Assembly (NCBI GenBank): GCA_965248805.1
Contig: CBDFKJ010000009.1
Span: forward strand, 682,001-746,000
Direction of reading: 5' to 3'
Length of the DNA: 64,000 nt
DNA from: CBDFKJ01 sp965248805
GTDB lineage: Bacteria; Pseudomonadota; Alphaproteobacteria; UBA6615
The notes under the pieces are model-generated. The model was not told the origin of the DNA. It saw only the letters and a list, made by a program, of their open reading frames with translations, and did no database searches. Shown here in pieces: positions 53,136 to 60,857 of this stretch; the stretch's first letter is position 1, and each line of letters begins with the position of its first letter. Made by a program: the position numbers and the translations under genes.

Positions 53136-54165
53136 GGCTCAATTCGCAAACCGTAGGCATGGTTTAGCCATCGCCGCTTGGAGACAGGCTCTCGGGGACG
53201 GCCGGTCGCCGAGTTCGATGAGATGGAACCACCTGAGATAGCTGTCGAGGTACTTGGTAGCGATGCCGTGGAAGCCTCGCAGGAAGCCCTTGATCTGGCT
53301 GTGGCGGCTGTTGACCGTCTGGATGTGCAGGGCGCCGCGGACCCGCTCGCCGGCGGCGCCGTTGATGCTCTCGTGAGGGATGTCGAGCGCCGCCGCGACG
53401 GGCGGATAGCAGCGGTTGGCGTCGGAGACGAGCAAGGCATCGCGGGCGACGACCGGCTCCAGCGCCTCCTTCACGCTGTCTGCGTTGAGAGCGGGCAGGG
53501 TATGGCTGAGGGTCGCGCCGGCTCGGTCGGCGGCGACCAGGACCGGCACCTGCTCGCGCGAGAGGCCGCGTTTGCGGGCCTTGCCGCCGCGCCGGCGCGG
53601 CTTGCGGTCCAGCTTCCGCTCTCCCTTCCGGCTCTCAAGAACGAAGGTCTCGTCGGCCTCGACGATCCCGGCAAGCCGGTCCGGCGCTTGCCGAACCGCC
53701 TCCAGAAAGCGGTGGCGCCAGCGAAACGCCGTGCTCGGCGCAATCCCGCAGCGCTCGGCAGCCTCTCGTATCGTCTCGCCTTCGGCAAGCGACGCGCCGA
53801 AGGCCAGCCAGCGCTCCTTGTGGTGCAGGCCCGACAGCGCCGTGCCGGTGAGCGCGCCGAATGTCTTCCCACAGGCCTTGCAGCGATAAGCGACGCAGAC
53901 CGCGTGCCTTGCCCCGCGACACCGCCCCGCCGCCGCCGCAATGAGGACAGCACCGCTCGTCGTCCACGCCCAGTTCGATCGCCGCCAGCGAGGCTGCGCC
54001 CTCCGACAGCTCCGACAACACCGCCGCGACCTCCTTGCGCTGCGCCGCCGTCAACTCATCAACATGCGAAAACCAGTCGCGAAACCGCTCGCGATCCATC
54101 TGCCTGATCTCCCACGCCAATCGGGGAACAGTCTACCACTACGCATACGCTTCGCGAATTGAGCC
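53136..54165 (-). mobile_element. IS1595-family (ISXO2-like) element
   Basis: The 1030-bp element has inverted ends GGCTCAATTCGC and is flanked by a perfect 8-bp duplication TTACCAAA (53128-53135 and 54166-54173), the family-typical length. It sits between the muiA-like gene and the glyoxalase II-like gene and disrupts no visible gene. Confidence 0.93.
53139..54120 (-). pseudogene. IS1595 transposase, single frameshift
   Basis: The start at 54120 (MAWEIRQMDRERFRDWFSHV) and zinc ribbon (CCPHCGGGGAVSRGKARGLR) are in one frame. One extra base near 53887 (TTATCGCTG for TATCGCTG) moves the rest, which then reads to 53139: KACGKTFGALTGTALSGLHH, the DDE_Tnp_IS1595 core with IVEADETFVLESRKGER, and HSQIKGFLRGFHGIATKYLD. 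Correcting that base would restore a protein of about 325 residues. Confidence 0.85.
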
Positions 54166-54265
54166 TTACCAAATGGCAATTGCCACACGACGTTGAACGT
54201 TGACGCCGACAGACGAGATCGCTACCAGCGATGGAATTGGCGGACGTAAGGCATCGGAGACGAAA

Positions 54266-55057
54266 GTGATCGTCGAGCAGATTTGGACCGCGAACGCCTA
54301 CCGCAATTTCAACTACCTGATCGTGTGTCCGGAGACCGGCGAGGCGCTGGCGGTCGATCCTCTGGACCATCGCAAGTGCCTGGCGGTTGCCAGGGAAAAG
54401 GGCTGGACCATCACTCAGGTCGTCAACACCCACGAACACGGAGACCATACCGGCGGCAACGGGCCGGTGATCGCCGCCACCTCGGCCAAGTTGTTGGCGC
54501 ACAAGGACGCCGGCGACAAGATCCGGGGCATCGACCGGGGATTGGCTGCCGGCGATGTGGTCAAGGTCGGCGGCACCGTGGAGCTGGAGGCGCTGGACAC
54601 GCCCGGGCACACGATGAGCCATGTGTGCCTGCTATCGCATACCGAGACACCGGCGTTGATTTGCGGCGACACTCTGTTCAACGCCGGCGCCGGCAACTGC
54701 CACAATGGCGGTCACCCGGTCGAGCTCTACCACACCTTCGTTGGCCAGCTGGCGGAACTGACCGATACGACAATGATCTATCCGGGCCACGACTACATTC
54801 AGAACAATCTGCAATTCACGCTCGATCGCGAGCCCGACAATCAGCGTGCCGCATCGCTCCTCGATGAGCTCAAGGATCGGGACCCGGCCGCGGCGATGAT
54901 TTCGACATTGGCCTTGGAGAAAGAGATCAATACCTTTTTCCGCCTGCACAACCCGTCGGTCATCGCCCGTCTGCGCGAGACGTTTCCCGACTTGCCGGCG
55001 GAGATGGACGCGCAGACCGTATTCCTGAAGCTCCGCGAACTGAGAAACCGGTGGTGA
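54266..55057 (+). CDS. Metallo-beta-lactamase-fold hydrolase (glyoxalase II-like)
   Basis: GTG 54266 (MIVEQIWTANAYRNFNYLIV) gives 263 residues; a TTG at 54200 is possible. The metal-binding motif VVNTHEHGDHTGGN (THxHxDH), the GHTMSHVCLL His, CGDTLFNAGAGNCHNG Asp and IYPGHDYIQNN His are as in hydroxyacylglutathione hydrolases. The likely role is hydrolysis of S-lactoylglutathione or a related thioester, but the exact substrate is not proven by sequence. Confidence 0.85.
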   Translation: MIVEQIWTANAYRNFNYLIVCPETGEALAVDPLDHRKCLAVAREKGWTITQVVNTHEHGDHTGGNGPVIAATSAKLLAHKDAGDKIRGIDRGLAAGDVVKVGGTVELEALDTPGHTMSHVCLLSHTETPALICGDTLFNAGAGNCHNGGHPVELYHTFVGQLAELTDTTMIYPGHDYIQNNLQFTLDREPDNQRAASLLDELKDRDPAAAMISTLALEKEINTFFRLHNPSVIARLRETFPDLPAEMDAQTVFLKLRELRNRW

Positions 55058-55058
55058 G

Positions 55059-55697
55059 ATGAGCCCGACACAATCGACCCAGCCCAGTCTCGCCCGCTGG
55101 CTAGCTGACTGTTTCCACTTCTTCGTGTTGTGGTTGCGCAAGCCGGCCGGCGTCGGCGCCGTGATGCCAAGCAGTTCGGGGCTGGCGCGGGCAATGGCCA
55201 GCGAGGTCGACGTCTCCAAGCCCGGCCTGGTGGTCGAACTCGGCGGCGGTACGGGGCAAGTCACCGCGGCCTTGTTGCGTGCCGGCGTGTCACCCGCGCA
55301 ACTCGCGGTCTTAGAGGTCGAGCCGTCGCTGTGCGAGGTGATCGGCACCCGGTTCCCGGATGTGCAGATCATCCGCGCCGATGCCCGCGATCTGCACGAT
55401 GTGGTCGAGCGCGCCGGAATCGGCCCGGTCAAGGCGGTGGTTTCCAGCTTGCCGTTGGTGTCGATGAACCAGCGCACGCGCCGCGCCATCATCGCACAGG
55501 CCTTCGCGACGTTGCCCAAGGATGGCGCCTTTATCCAGTTCACCTACGGTCCGGTGTCGCCGGTATCGCGCACGATCCGCGACGAGGTCGGCATTGTGGG
55601 TGAGCGCCGGCGCTGGATTCGTCTTAACCTCCCACCGGCAACGGTGTGGCGCTACCGCCGCGCGCCGGTTCAAGCGCTGGACCCGATCACTGCGTGA
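55059..55697 (+). CDS. SAM-dependent methyltransferase, phospholipid N-methyltransferase (PmtA)-like
   Basis: The 212-residue protein has a SAM motif I VVELGGGTGQVTAALLRAGV, motif II LAVLEVEPSLCEVIGTRFP and an IIRADARDLHDVV segment. The start LRKPAGVGAVMPSSSGLARA and the VVSSLPLVSMNQRTRRAI segment are shared with Rhodobacter-type PmtA and the rRNA adenine dimethylase-like fold. The likely role is phosphatidylethanolamine methylation; substrate is inferred. It starts one base after the previous stop. Confidence 0.75.
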   Translation: MSPTQSTQPSLARWLADCFHFFVLWLRKPAGVGAVMPSSSGLARAMASEVDVSKPGLVVELGGGTGQVTAALLRAGVSPAQLAVLEVEPSLCEVIGTRFPDVQIIRADARDLHDVVERAGIGPVKAVVSSLPLVSMNQRTRRAIIAQAFATLPKDGAFIQFTYGPVSPVSRTIRDEVGIVGERRRWIRLNLPPATVWRYRRAPVQALDPITA

Positions 55698-55934
55698 TCG
55701 CAGGACGTCAAGTCACTGTGATATGTGATTGCCGTCACTTAGTAATAACCTAGTCGACATCCATATTCAGAAATGAATTCACGCACGCTTGTGTGTGTGG
55801 CGTGCCAGATGAGAGAGATGATGACCCAGTCATCTCACTGTTCTGGACTGGAGGTCGATATGAAATATCTTGACGGGCTTCGCTCTAAACTGCAAATGCG
55901 CCGCCCTTGGGCGATGGCAATAATTGCATCAACT

Positions 55935-57225
55935 GGACGCCTCTATTTACCTCGCCAATTTTGCCTTGTTGTGATTCTCTGCGGCGGTTCGATTCGAGGG
56001 GGGTATTGATGAGGCAGACTGGCCTGTTCGGCTTACCGGATCATTTGCGCAAGCTTTCGGCGACTGGCGATCCGTTGGAGGTGCTGGCGAAGGTTGTCGA
56101 TTTCGAGATTTTCCGCGCACCGCTTGAGGCGGCGCTGGGCTATTCGGACGGATCGAGAGGCGGCCGCCCGGCCTACGATGCGGTGGCGATGTTCAAGGTT
56201 CTGGTCCTGGCCGCGCGGCACACGGTGAGCGACGAGCGGATGGAGTTTCTGATCCGCGACCGCTTGAGTTGGCTTCGCTTCCTGGGCTTCGATCTCGGAG
56301 CGCCGACGCCGGACCGGAACACCATCTGGACCTTTCGCGAGCGTCTGGTCCGGGCCGGGGCGATGGATGAGCTGTTTGCCGCCTTCGATGGCGAGCTGCG
56401 CCGGTGCGGCTATCTGGCGATGGGCGGGCAGATCGTCGATGCGACCCTGGTATCGGCGCCCAAGCAGCGCCACCGCGATGACGAGAAGCGGGCGATCAAG
56501 GCGGGCAAGAGCGCGTCCGAGATCTGGCCCGATCAGCCGGCCAAGGCGGCGCAGAAGGACACAGACGCGCGGTGGACGGTGAAGACCGGAAGGCGCAAGA
56601 ACCCCGCCGGGGCGCAACGGCGCGTGCCCGACATCGCGATCCCGGTGTTCGGCTACAAGAATCATGTCGTCATCGATCGGGCCTACGGCTTCATCCGCGG
56701 CTCGGCGGTGACCGATGCCGCCCGCCATGACGGCAAGATGTTGCGTCATCTCGTCACCGGCGACAATCTGGCCGCCGGCGTGTGGGCTGACAGCGCCTAT
56801 CGCTCGAAGGCGAACGAGGCGTGGCTGGCGGGCAAGGGTCGGATCTCCCACATCCACCGCAAGAAGCCGCCGGGCCGGGCCATGCCCAAGGCGACCGCCC
56901 GGGCCAATGCCCGCAAGTCAGCGGTCCGTGCACGCGTCGAGCATGTCTTCGCCCAGCAGAAGGATCGCATGAGCCTGTTCGTCCGGACCATCGGGCTCAA
57001 GCGGGCCGAGACCAAGATAGGCCTCGCCAACCTCGCCTATAATTTCCAGCGTCTGATCTTCCATGAGCGCAGGGCCGCCATGGCATGAGTCCGCCCGTAT
57101 GACCAAAAAACACCCCGCTGAGAACGAAACCGCGGACGAATAACGCCGTCAAATCCACCCGCCGCACGGATCGGCCAACAGGACACCCTTATCCGCGCCA
57201 AATCGGCCGGTTGTTAGAGGTCTCC
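55935..57225 (+). mobile_element. IS5-family element (copy b)
   Basis: The inverted ends are GGACGCCTCTATTTACCTCG and the complement of the right end (GGAGACCTCTAACAACCGG). AACT flanks both sides (55931-55934 and 57226-57229), a 4-bp target duplication. It is nearly identical to copy a at 16891-18180, same orientation. Confidence 0.93.
56009..57088 (+). CDS. IS5 family transposase (copy b)
   Basis: ATG 56009 gives 359 residues, differing from copy a at few positions. The DDE residues lie in MGGQIVDATLVSAPKQR, AAGVWADSAYRSKANEAWL and VEHVFAQQKDRMSLF. It seems complete and potentially active. Confidence 0.93.
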   Translation: MRQTGLFGLPDHLRKLSATGDPLEVLAKVVDFEIFRAPLEAALGYSDGSRGGRPAYDAVAMFKVLVLAARHTVSDERMEFLIRDRLSWLRFLGFDLGAPTPDRNTIWTFRERLVRAGAMDELFAAFDGELRRCGYLAMGGQIVDATLVSAPKQRHRDDEKRAIKAGKSASEIWPDQPAKAAQKDTDARWTVKTGRRKNPAGAQRRVPDIAIPVFGYKNHVVIDRAYGFIRGSAVTDAARHDGKMLRHLVTGDNLAAGVWADSAYRSKANEAWLAGKGRISHIHRKKPPGRAMPKATARANARKSAVRARVEHVFAQQKDRMSLFVRTIGLKRAETKIGLANLAYNFQRLIFHERRAAMA

Positions 57226-57526
57226 AACTGTGGCGCTCGCCGGGATCGCGTACACTGCTTCGGCGAGTGCCCAGCAAGTCTACCTGCCTCGCGACAAGAT
57301 CGTGCAGGCATTGGCAAAGCAACATGCCGAAACGCCCGCGGCGTTCGGCTTGACACGCGGCGGCCGTGGTGTCGTCGAGCTGTTCAGAACCGCAGACGGA
57401 GAGACCTGGACGCTGGTATTGACCACACCGAACGGCATGAGCCGGGTTCTCGTGTCGGGCGGCGGCTGGATGTCTCTGCCAATGCCCTTGCCGCCGATGT
57501 TCTGAGCCCTTTTTGGAAATTGCGTC

Positions 57527-57820
57527 ATGAACCGATACGCCGCGGATGCGGCGGCAGCCAATCGAAGTTACCACCAGCGACTCGCGGCGTCGCTGGTTGC
57601 CGGTCTCGGCTATGACGCGGCCATCGGCGAGTGCCTGAACAACGGCTGGCAGGGCGTGATCGAAGCGCTGCTTGCGCAGCGTGCGCGACGCGGCGAAGTC
57701 GAAGGACCGGGCCGCGGCAATACATGCAACCGCCCGCGCCCGTTCGGCGCCCGACGTTGGCAGCTCACGTGGCAAGGACTATCCTCAGTCATCGCCGCGC
57801 CACGCGGCGGATGGAGATTG
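57527..57820 (+). other. Possible small ORF in frame with the following yqgE
   Basis: ATG 57527 opens a frame (MNRYAADAAAANRSYHQRLA, then SLVAGLGYDAAIGECLNNG and WQGVIEALLAQRARRG) that looks protein-like for about 58 codons and then continues into the yqgE frame with no stop, through low-complexity basic sequence. It may be a small gene whose own stop has been lost, or chance. I do not recognise it. Confidence 0.35.
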
Positions 57821-58433
57821 ATGATGCGTTTGAATTCGTGCTCGGTCAGTCTGGCGACGGTGGTCCTCTTAGCGTCGATGTCACCCAGCGTCGCGCAGGC
57901 CGCCGATGCGGGCAGCATTGCCGGCCAGCTGCTGGTGGCGACGCCGGAAAATGCCCGATCCGCGTTTCGCCCAGACCGTGATCTTTATGCTCAGTCATAG
58001 CGACGAAGGCGCCATGGGCGTGATCGTCAATCGTCCGGCCGGTGAAATCCCCTACGACGTCTTGCTAACCGAGATGTGCGTCGATGCCGACGGCGCCCAG
58101 GGTGGCGTGATGGCCCACTACGGCGGGCCGGTCGAGACGGAACGCGGGTTCGTGTTGCATTCCACTGACGTCGTCGACCCCGGTTCCGTCGTGGTCAGTG
58201 ACACCTTGGCGATGACCACGCGCAGCGCGTTTCTGAAGCGTATCGCCGATGGGGATGCTCCCGAGCAGTTCCTTTTCATGCTCGGCTATGCGGGATGGGC
58301 GCCCGAACAGCTCGACTCCGAACTGGCGCGAGGGGGCTGGTCCGTCGTCCCGTTCGATCGTGCGCTGGTGTTCAGCGACACGCCCGAATCTTCCTGGCAA
58401 CGCGCCATGTCGACACAAGGCGTCGATCTGTAG
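57821..58433 (+). pseudogene. YqgE/AlgH family protein with signal peptide, one frameshift
   Basis: ATG 57821 (GGAG 9 bases upstream) gives a signal peptide (SVSLATVVLLASMSPSVAQA) and then AGSIAGQLLVATPE. An extra A in a run near 57945 shifts the frame; the rest (MPDPRFAQTVIFMLSHSDEG, AMGVIVNRPAGEIPYDVL, HYGGPVETERGFVLHSTD, FMLGYAGWAPEQLDSELARG) is normal YqgE/AlgH (UPF0301) to 58433. Corrected, it is about 204 residues. Most YqgE proteins are cytoplasmic; the exported form is a variant. The frameshift may be real or a sequencing error. Confidence 0.8.
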
Positions 58434-58435
58434 CC

Positions 58436-59344
58436 TCAAGTTTCGGGCGTGGGGCCGAGCTGCTCCAGCGCCTCCACAGCGCGCGGCCAGTCAGACTTGA
58501 GCAGGCGTGACAACGAGCGGTCGGCCAGGACCTTGCCGTCCGTCTGGCATCGCGGACAGTAGTTGGTCTCATTCGACGCATAGCGGATGCGTTGCACCGG
58601 CGCGCCGCAGTCCGGGCATGGTTGGCCATAGCGCCCGTGTACGGCCATCCCATCGCGGAATGCCGTGACCTTTTCCGGAAAGCCGTCACCAGTTTCGGCG
58701 CGCAGCCGTTCCGTCCACAGCGTCAGCGTCTCACGGGTGGCGGCGAACAGGCCCACGGTTTCGTCTGCGCTCAGCTTCTGCGTCATTGCCACCGGCGACA
58801 GCCGGGCCCGGTGCAGGATCTCGTCCGAGTAGGCATTGCCGACCCCGGCGAGGGTGCGCGGGTCGGTGAGCGCACGCTTCAGCGTATGATTTTCCTTGGT
58901 CATGGCATCGCGGAACGCAGGGAGGTCGGTCTCCAGCGGCTCGATGCCGCCCGGGTTGTGGGCGGACAGCCCGTCCGCGCCGGCAACCAGATGCAATGAC
59001 GCGCGGCGCTTTGAGCCAGCCTCGGTCAAGATCAGCGCGCCGTCTTCAAAATCGAACGACGCGAGACCGCGCTTCGCTGGTATGGCCGCGCCGGGAGGCC
59101 GCCAGTGCAGGCGCCCGGCGATCATGAGGTGCAGCACCAGCCACAGATCAGCATCGAGGCCGACGGCGATCCGCTTGCCGACGCGGCGCAGTCGACGCAC
59201 CGATTTGCCGGCGACGTCGCCGATCGGCGGTGCCGCGGTGCGCAGCAGAAACGGGTTGGCCAAGCGCACGCCGTGCAGCGTGCGATCGACGATACGCGCC
59301 TCCAACGCCTCGATATAGATCGTGATATCCGGCAGTTCGGGCAT
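58436..59344 (-). CDS. Formamidopyrimidine-DNA glycosylase (Fpg/MutM/Nei family)
   Basis: ATG 59344 gives 302 residues and the mature MPELPDI start with the catalytic Pro-2 and Glu-3. A helix-two-turns-helix (VGNAYSDEILHRARLSPVAM) and a C-terminal zinc finger (CPDCGAPVQRI then NYCPRCQTDGK) are present. It excises oxidised bases. The central part is more divergent than in classical MutM, so specificity (8-oxoguanine or other) is open. It overlaps no gene and ends 2 bp from the yqgE stop (convergent). Confidence 0.9.
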   Translation of the reverse strand: MPELPDITIYIEALEARIVDRTLHGVRLANPFLLRTAAPPIGDVAGKSVRRLRRVGKRIAVGLDADLWLVLHLMIAGRLHWRPPGAAIPAKRGLASFDFEDGALILTEAGSKRRASLHLVAGADGLSAHNPGGIEPLETDLPAFRDAMTKENHTLKRALTDPRTLAGVGNAYSDEILHRARLSPVAMTQKLSADETVGLFAATRETLTLWTERLRAETGDGFPEKVTAFRDGMAVHGRYGQPCPDCGAPVQRIRYASNETNYCPRCQTDGKVLADRSLSRLLKSDWPRAVEALEQLGPTPET

Positions 59345-59523
59345 GGCCTGATAATAGCGGTTGCCGGCACCGACCCAACTCATGTGTGCGAGGTCGGACG
59401 GGGGGCTGCGCCCTGCTTGGCGTCGACCTCTGCTGCGCCGTCTTGGCCGGTCCGCCGTGTTGACAGTCAGCCGGCAGGCTGTAATGGGTGGCTACTCGCC
59501 TAAGCACCACGGAACAGGAGCAC

Positions 59524-60810
59524 ATGATCAGCGATCGCACGAGAGCGCGCTCGGTCGTGGGCCCACGGTCACTCATCGCCGAGCCGCAACAGGTGCTGGC
59601 GGTCGCGGCATTTCTTTTCATGCCGCTTGCCACCGTGGTTCCGATGGCGATCACGCCGCTGGCCGCCATCGGCGCCGTGCTGGTTGCCCTCCACGCCGTC
59701 GTCATCGAGCGGCGGCTCCCGGCAAGGGCATCTTGGTATGCCTGTTTGCTTATCGTGCTGCTCATATGGGGCGCACTCAGCGCGGCGTGGTCGATCGACC
59801 CGGAGCAAAGCCTGGACCGTCTGGCAAAGCTAACGGCGATCGCGGTTGGCGCGGTCATCCTGGTCGACGCCGCACGGCGCATCGATGACGGCGGCCGGGG
59901 CCGTATTGAAATCGCCCTGATGGCCGGGGCGGCCGTCGGTCTGGGGCTGGTCGCGCTGGAGGTCGCCACCGGCGCGGCAATAAACGATTTCGTTCGCGAC
60001 CAGGCTCGCACCGGGCCGACAGAGCTGACGAATTTGAACCGCAGCGCAGTGGTCATGGCAATCGTGGCGTGGTTGGCCGCGCTCGGCGTCGAACGGCGCT
60101 TTGGCCGAGCATGGATGCTCGCTTTCCTCGCCCTGGTCTTGGTCATCTTGTCGCAGCTCGACCCGGGCGCGCCCGTCCTGGCGTTGGTCGGCGGCGCCGT
60201 GGTCGCCGTGTTGGCCCGCCGGTGGCCGACGCCCGTCGCGGTCGTGCTAGCATCCTGCGTGACTGTGGGGATGATCGCGGCGCCTTGGCTGCCCGGCTCG
60301 CTGCTCTCGCCCGAACGTTACGCGGCGTGGTCCGATCAGCCCGACTTCGCCACCACGCACCGCTTGGCGATCTGGTCGTTCACCGCCGAGCGGGTGCGGG
60401 AGCGGCCGCTTTACGGCTGGGGCCTCGACGCCGCCCGCAATATGCCCGGCGGCAGCGATCTCATTCGCCTCGCCCGGCCGGATGGCCTCACGCGACCGGT
60501 CACGCAGCTTCCGTTGCACCCCCACAACGCCTTCCTGCAATGGTGGCTCGAGCTTGGCCTGCCGGGCGCCGCGCTCGGCGGCGCACTGATCGTATTGACG
60601 ATCTTCGCGGTGCCGCGTCATGTGGATGATGGCGTCGCGCAGGCCGCCTGTCTGGCCACGATCGCATCGGGGACGGTGGTTGCGTGTCTGAGTTTCGGCA
60701 TTTGGCAGGGCTGGTGGCTGTCGACCCTGTGGCTCCTGGCGGCGTTGACGGCTGCAATCGCGCGCGCTCCCGATCGGCGAGGGACCGGCGGCGACGCGGC
60801 CCTGGTTTGA
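59524..60810 (+). CDS. O-antigen ligase family membrane protein
   Basis: ATG 59524 is chosen for the AGGAG site eight bases upstream and gives 428 residues. There are about 11 hydrophobic segments and a large periplasmic loop carrying the Wzy_C/WaaL signature RPLYGWGLDAARNMPGGSDL and LHPHNAFLQWWLELGLPGAA. These proteins join or polymerise lipid-linked glycans. It is divergent from the MutM-like gene and converges on the TIGR04372 glycosyltransferase. Confidence 0.88.
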   Translation: MISDRTRARSVVGPRSLIAEPQQVLAVAAFLFMPLATVVPMAITPLAAIGAVLVALHAVVIERRLPARASWYACLLIVLLIWGALSAAWSIDPEQSLDRLAKLTAIAVGAVILVDAARRIDDGGRGRIEIALMAGAAVGLGLVALEVATGAAINDFVRDQARTGPTELTNLNRSAVVMAIVAWLAALGVERRFGRAWMLAFLALVLVILSQLDPGAPVLALVGGAVVAVLARRWPTPVAVVLASCVTVGMIAAPWLPGSLLSPERYAAWSDQPDFATTHRLAIWSFTAERVRERPLYGWGLDAARNMPGGSDLIRLARPDGLTRPVTQLPLHPHNAFLQWWLELGLPGAALGGALIVLTIFAVPRHVDDGVAQAACLATIASGTVVACLSFGIWQGWWLSTLWLLAALTAAIARAPDRRGTGGDAALV

Positions 60811-60857
60811 GGCGGGAGTGCGGCCCGCGCCTGTTTCACGCAGGCCGAGATATCGCT

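Larger units (their letters stand above)
55861..57505 (+). pseudogene. Small exported protein split inside its signal peptide by IS5
   Basis: ATG 55861 follows a GGAGG site and reads MKYLDGLRSKLQMRRPWAMA then IIAST; after the IS5 copy (55935-57225) and its AACT duplication it continues VALAGIAYTASASAQQVYLP and on to a stop at 57505. Removing the element restores about 116 residues with a complete signal peptide cleaved after ASA. The mature part (RDKIVQALAKQHAETPAAFG, TADGETWTLVLTTPNGMSRV) is a conserved-looking periplasmic domain that I cannot name. An alternative start at 57230 would lack most of the signal peptide. A 7-bp stem hairpin lies in the leader at 55815-55836. Confidence 0.75.
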
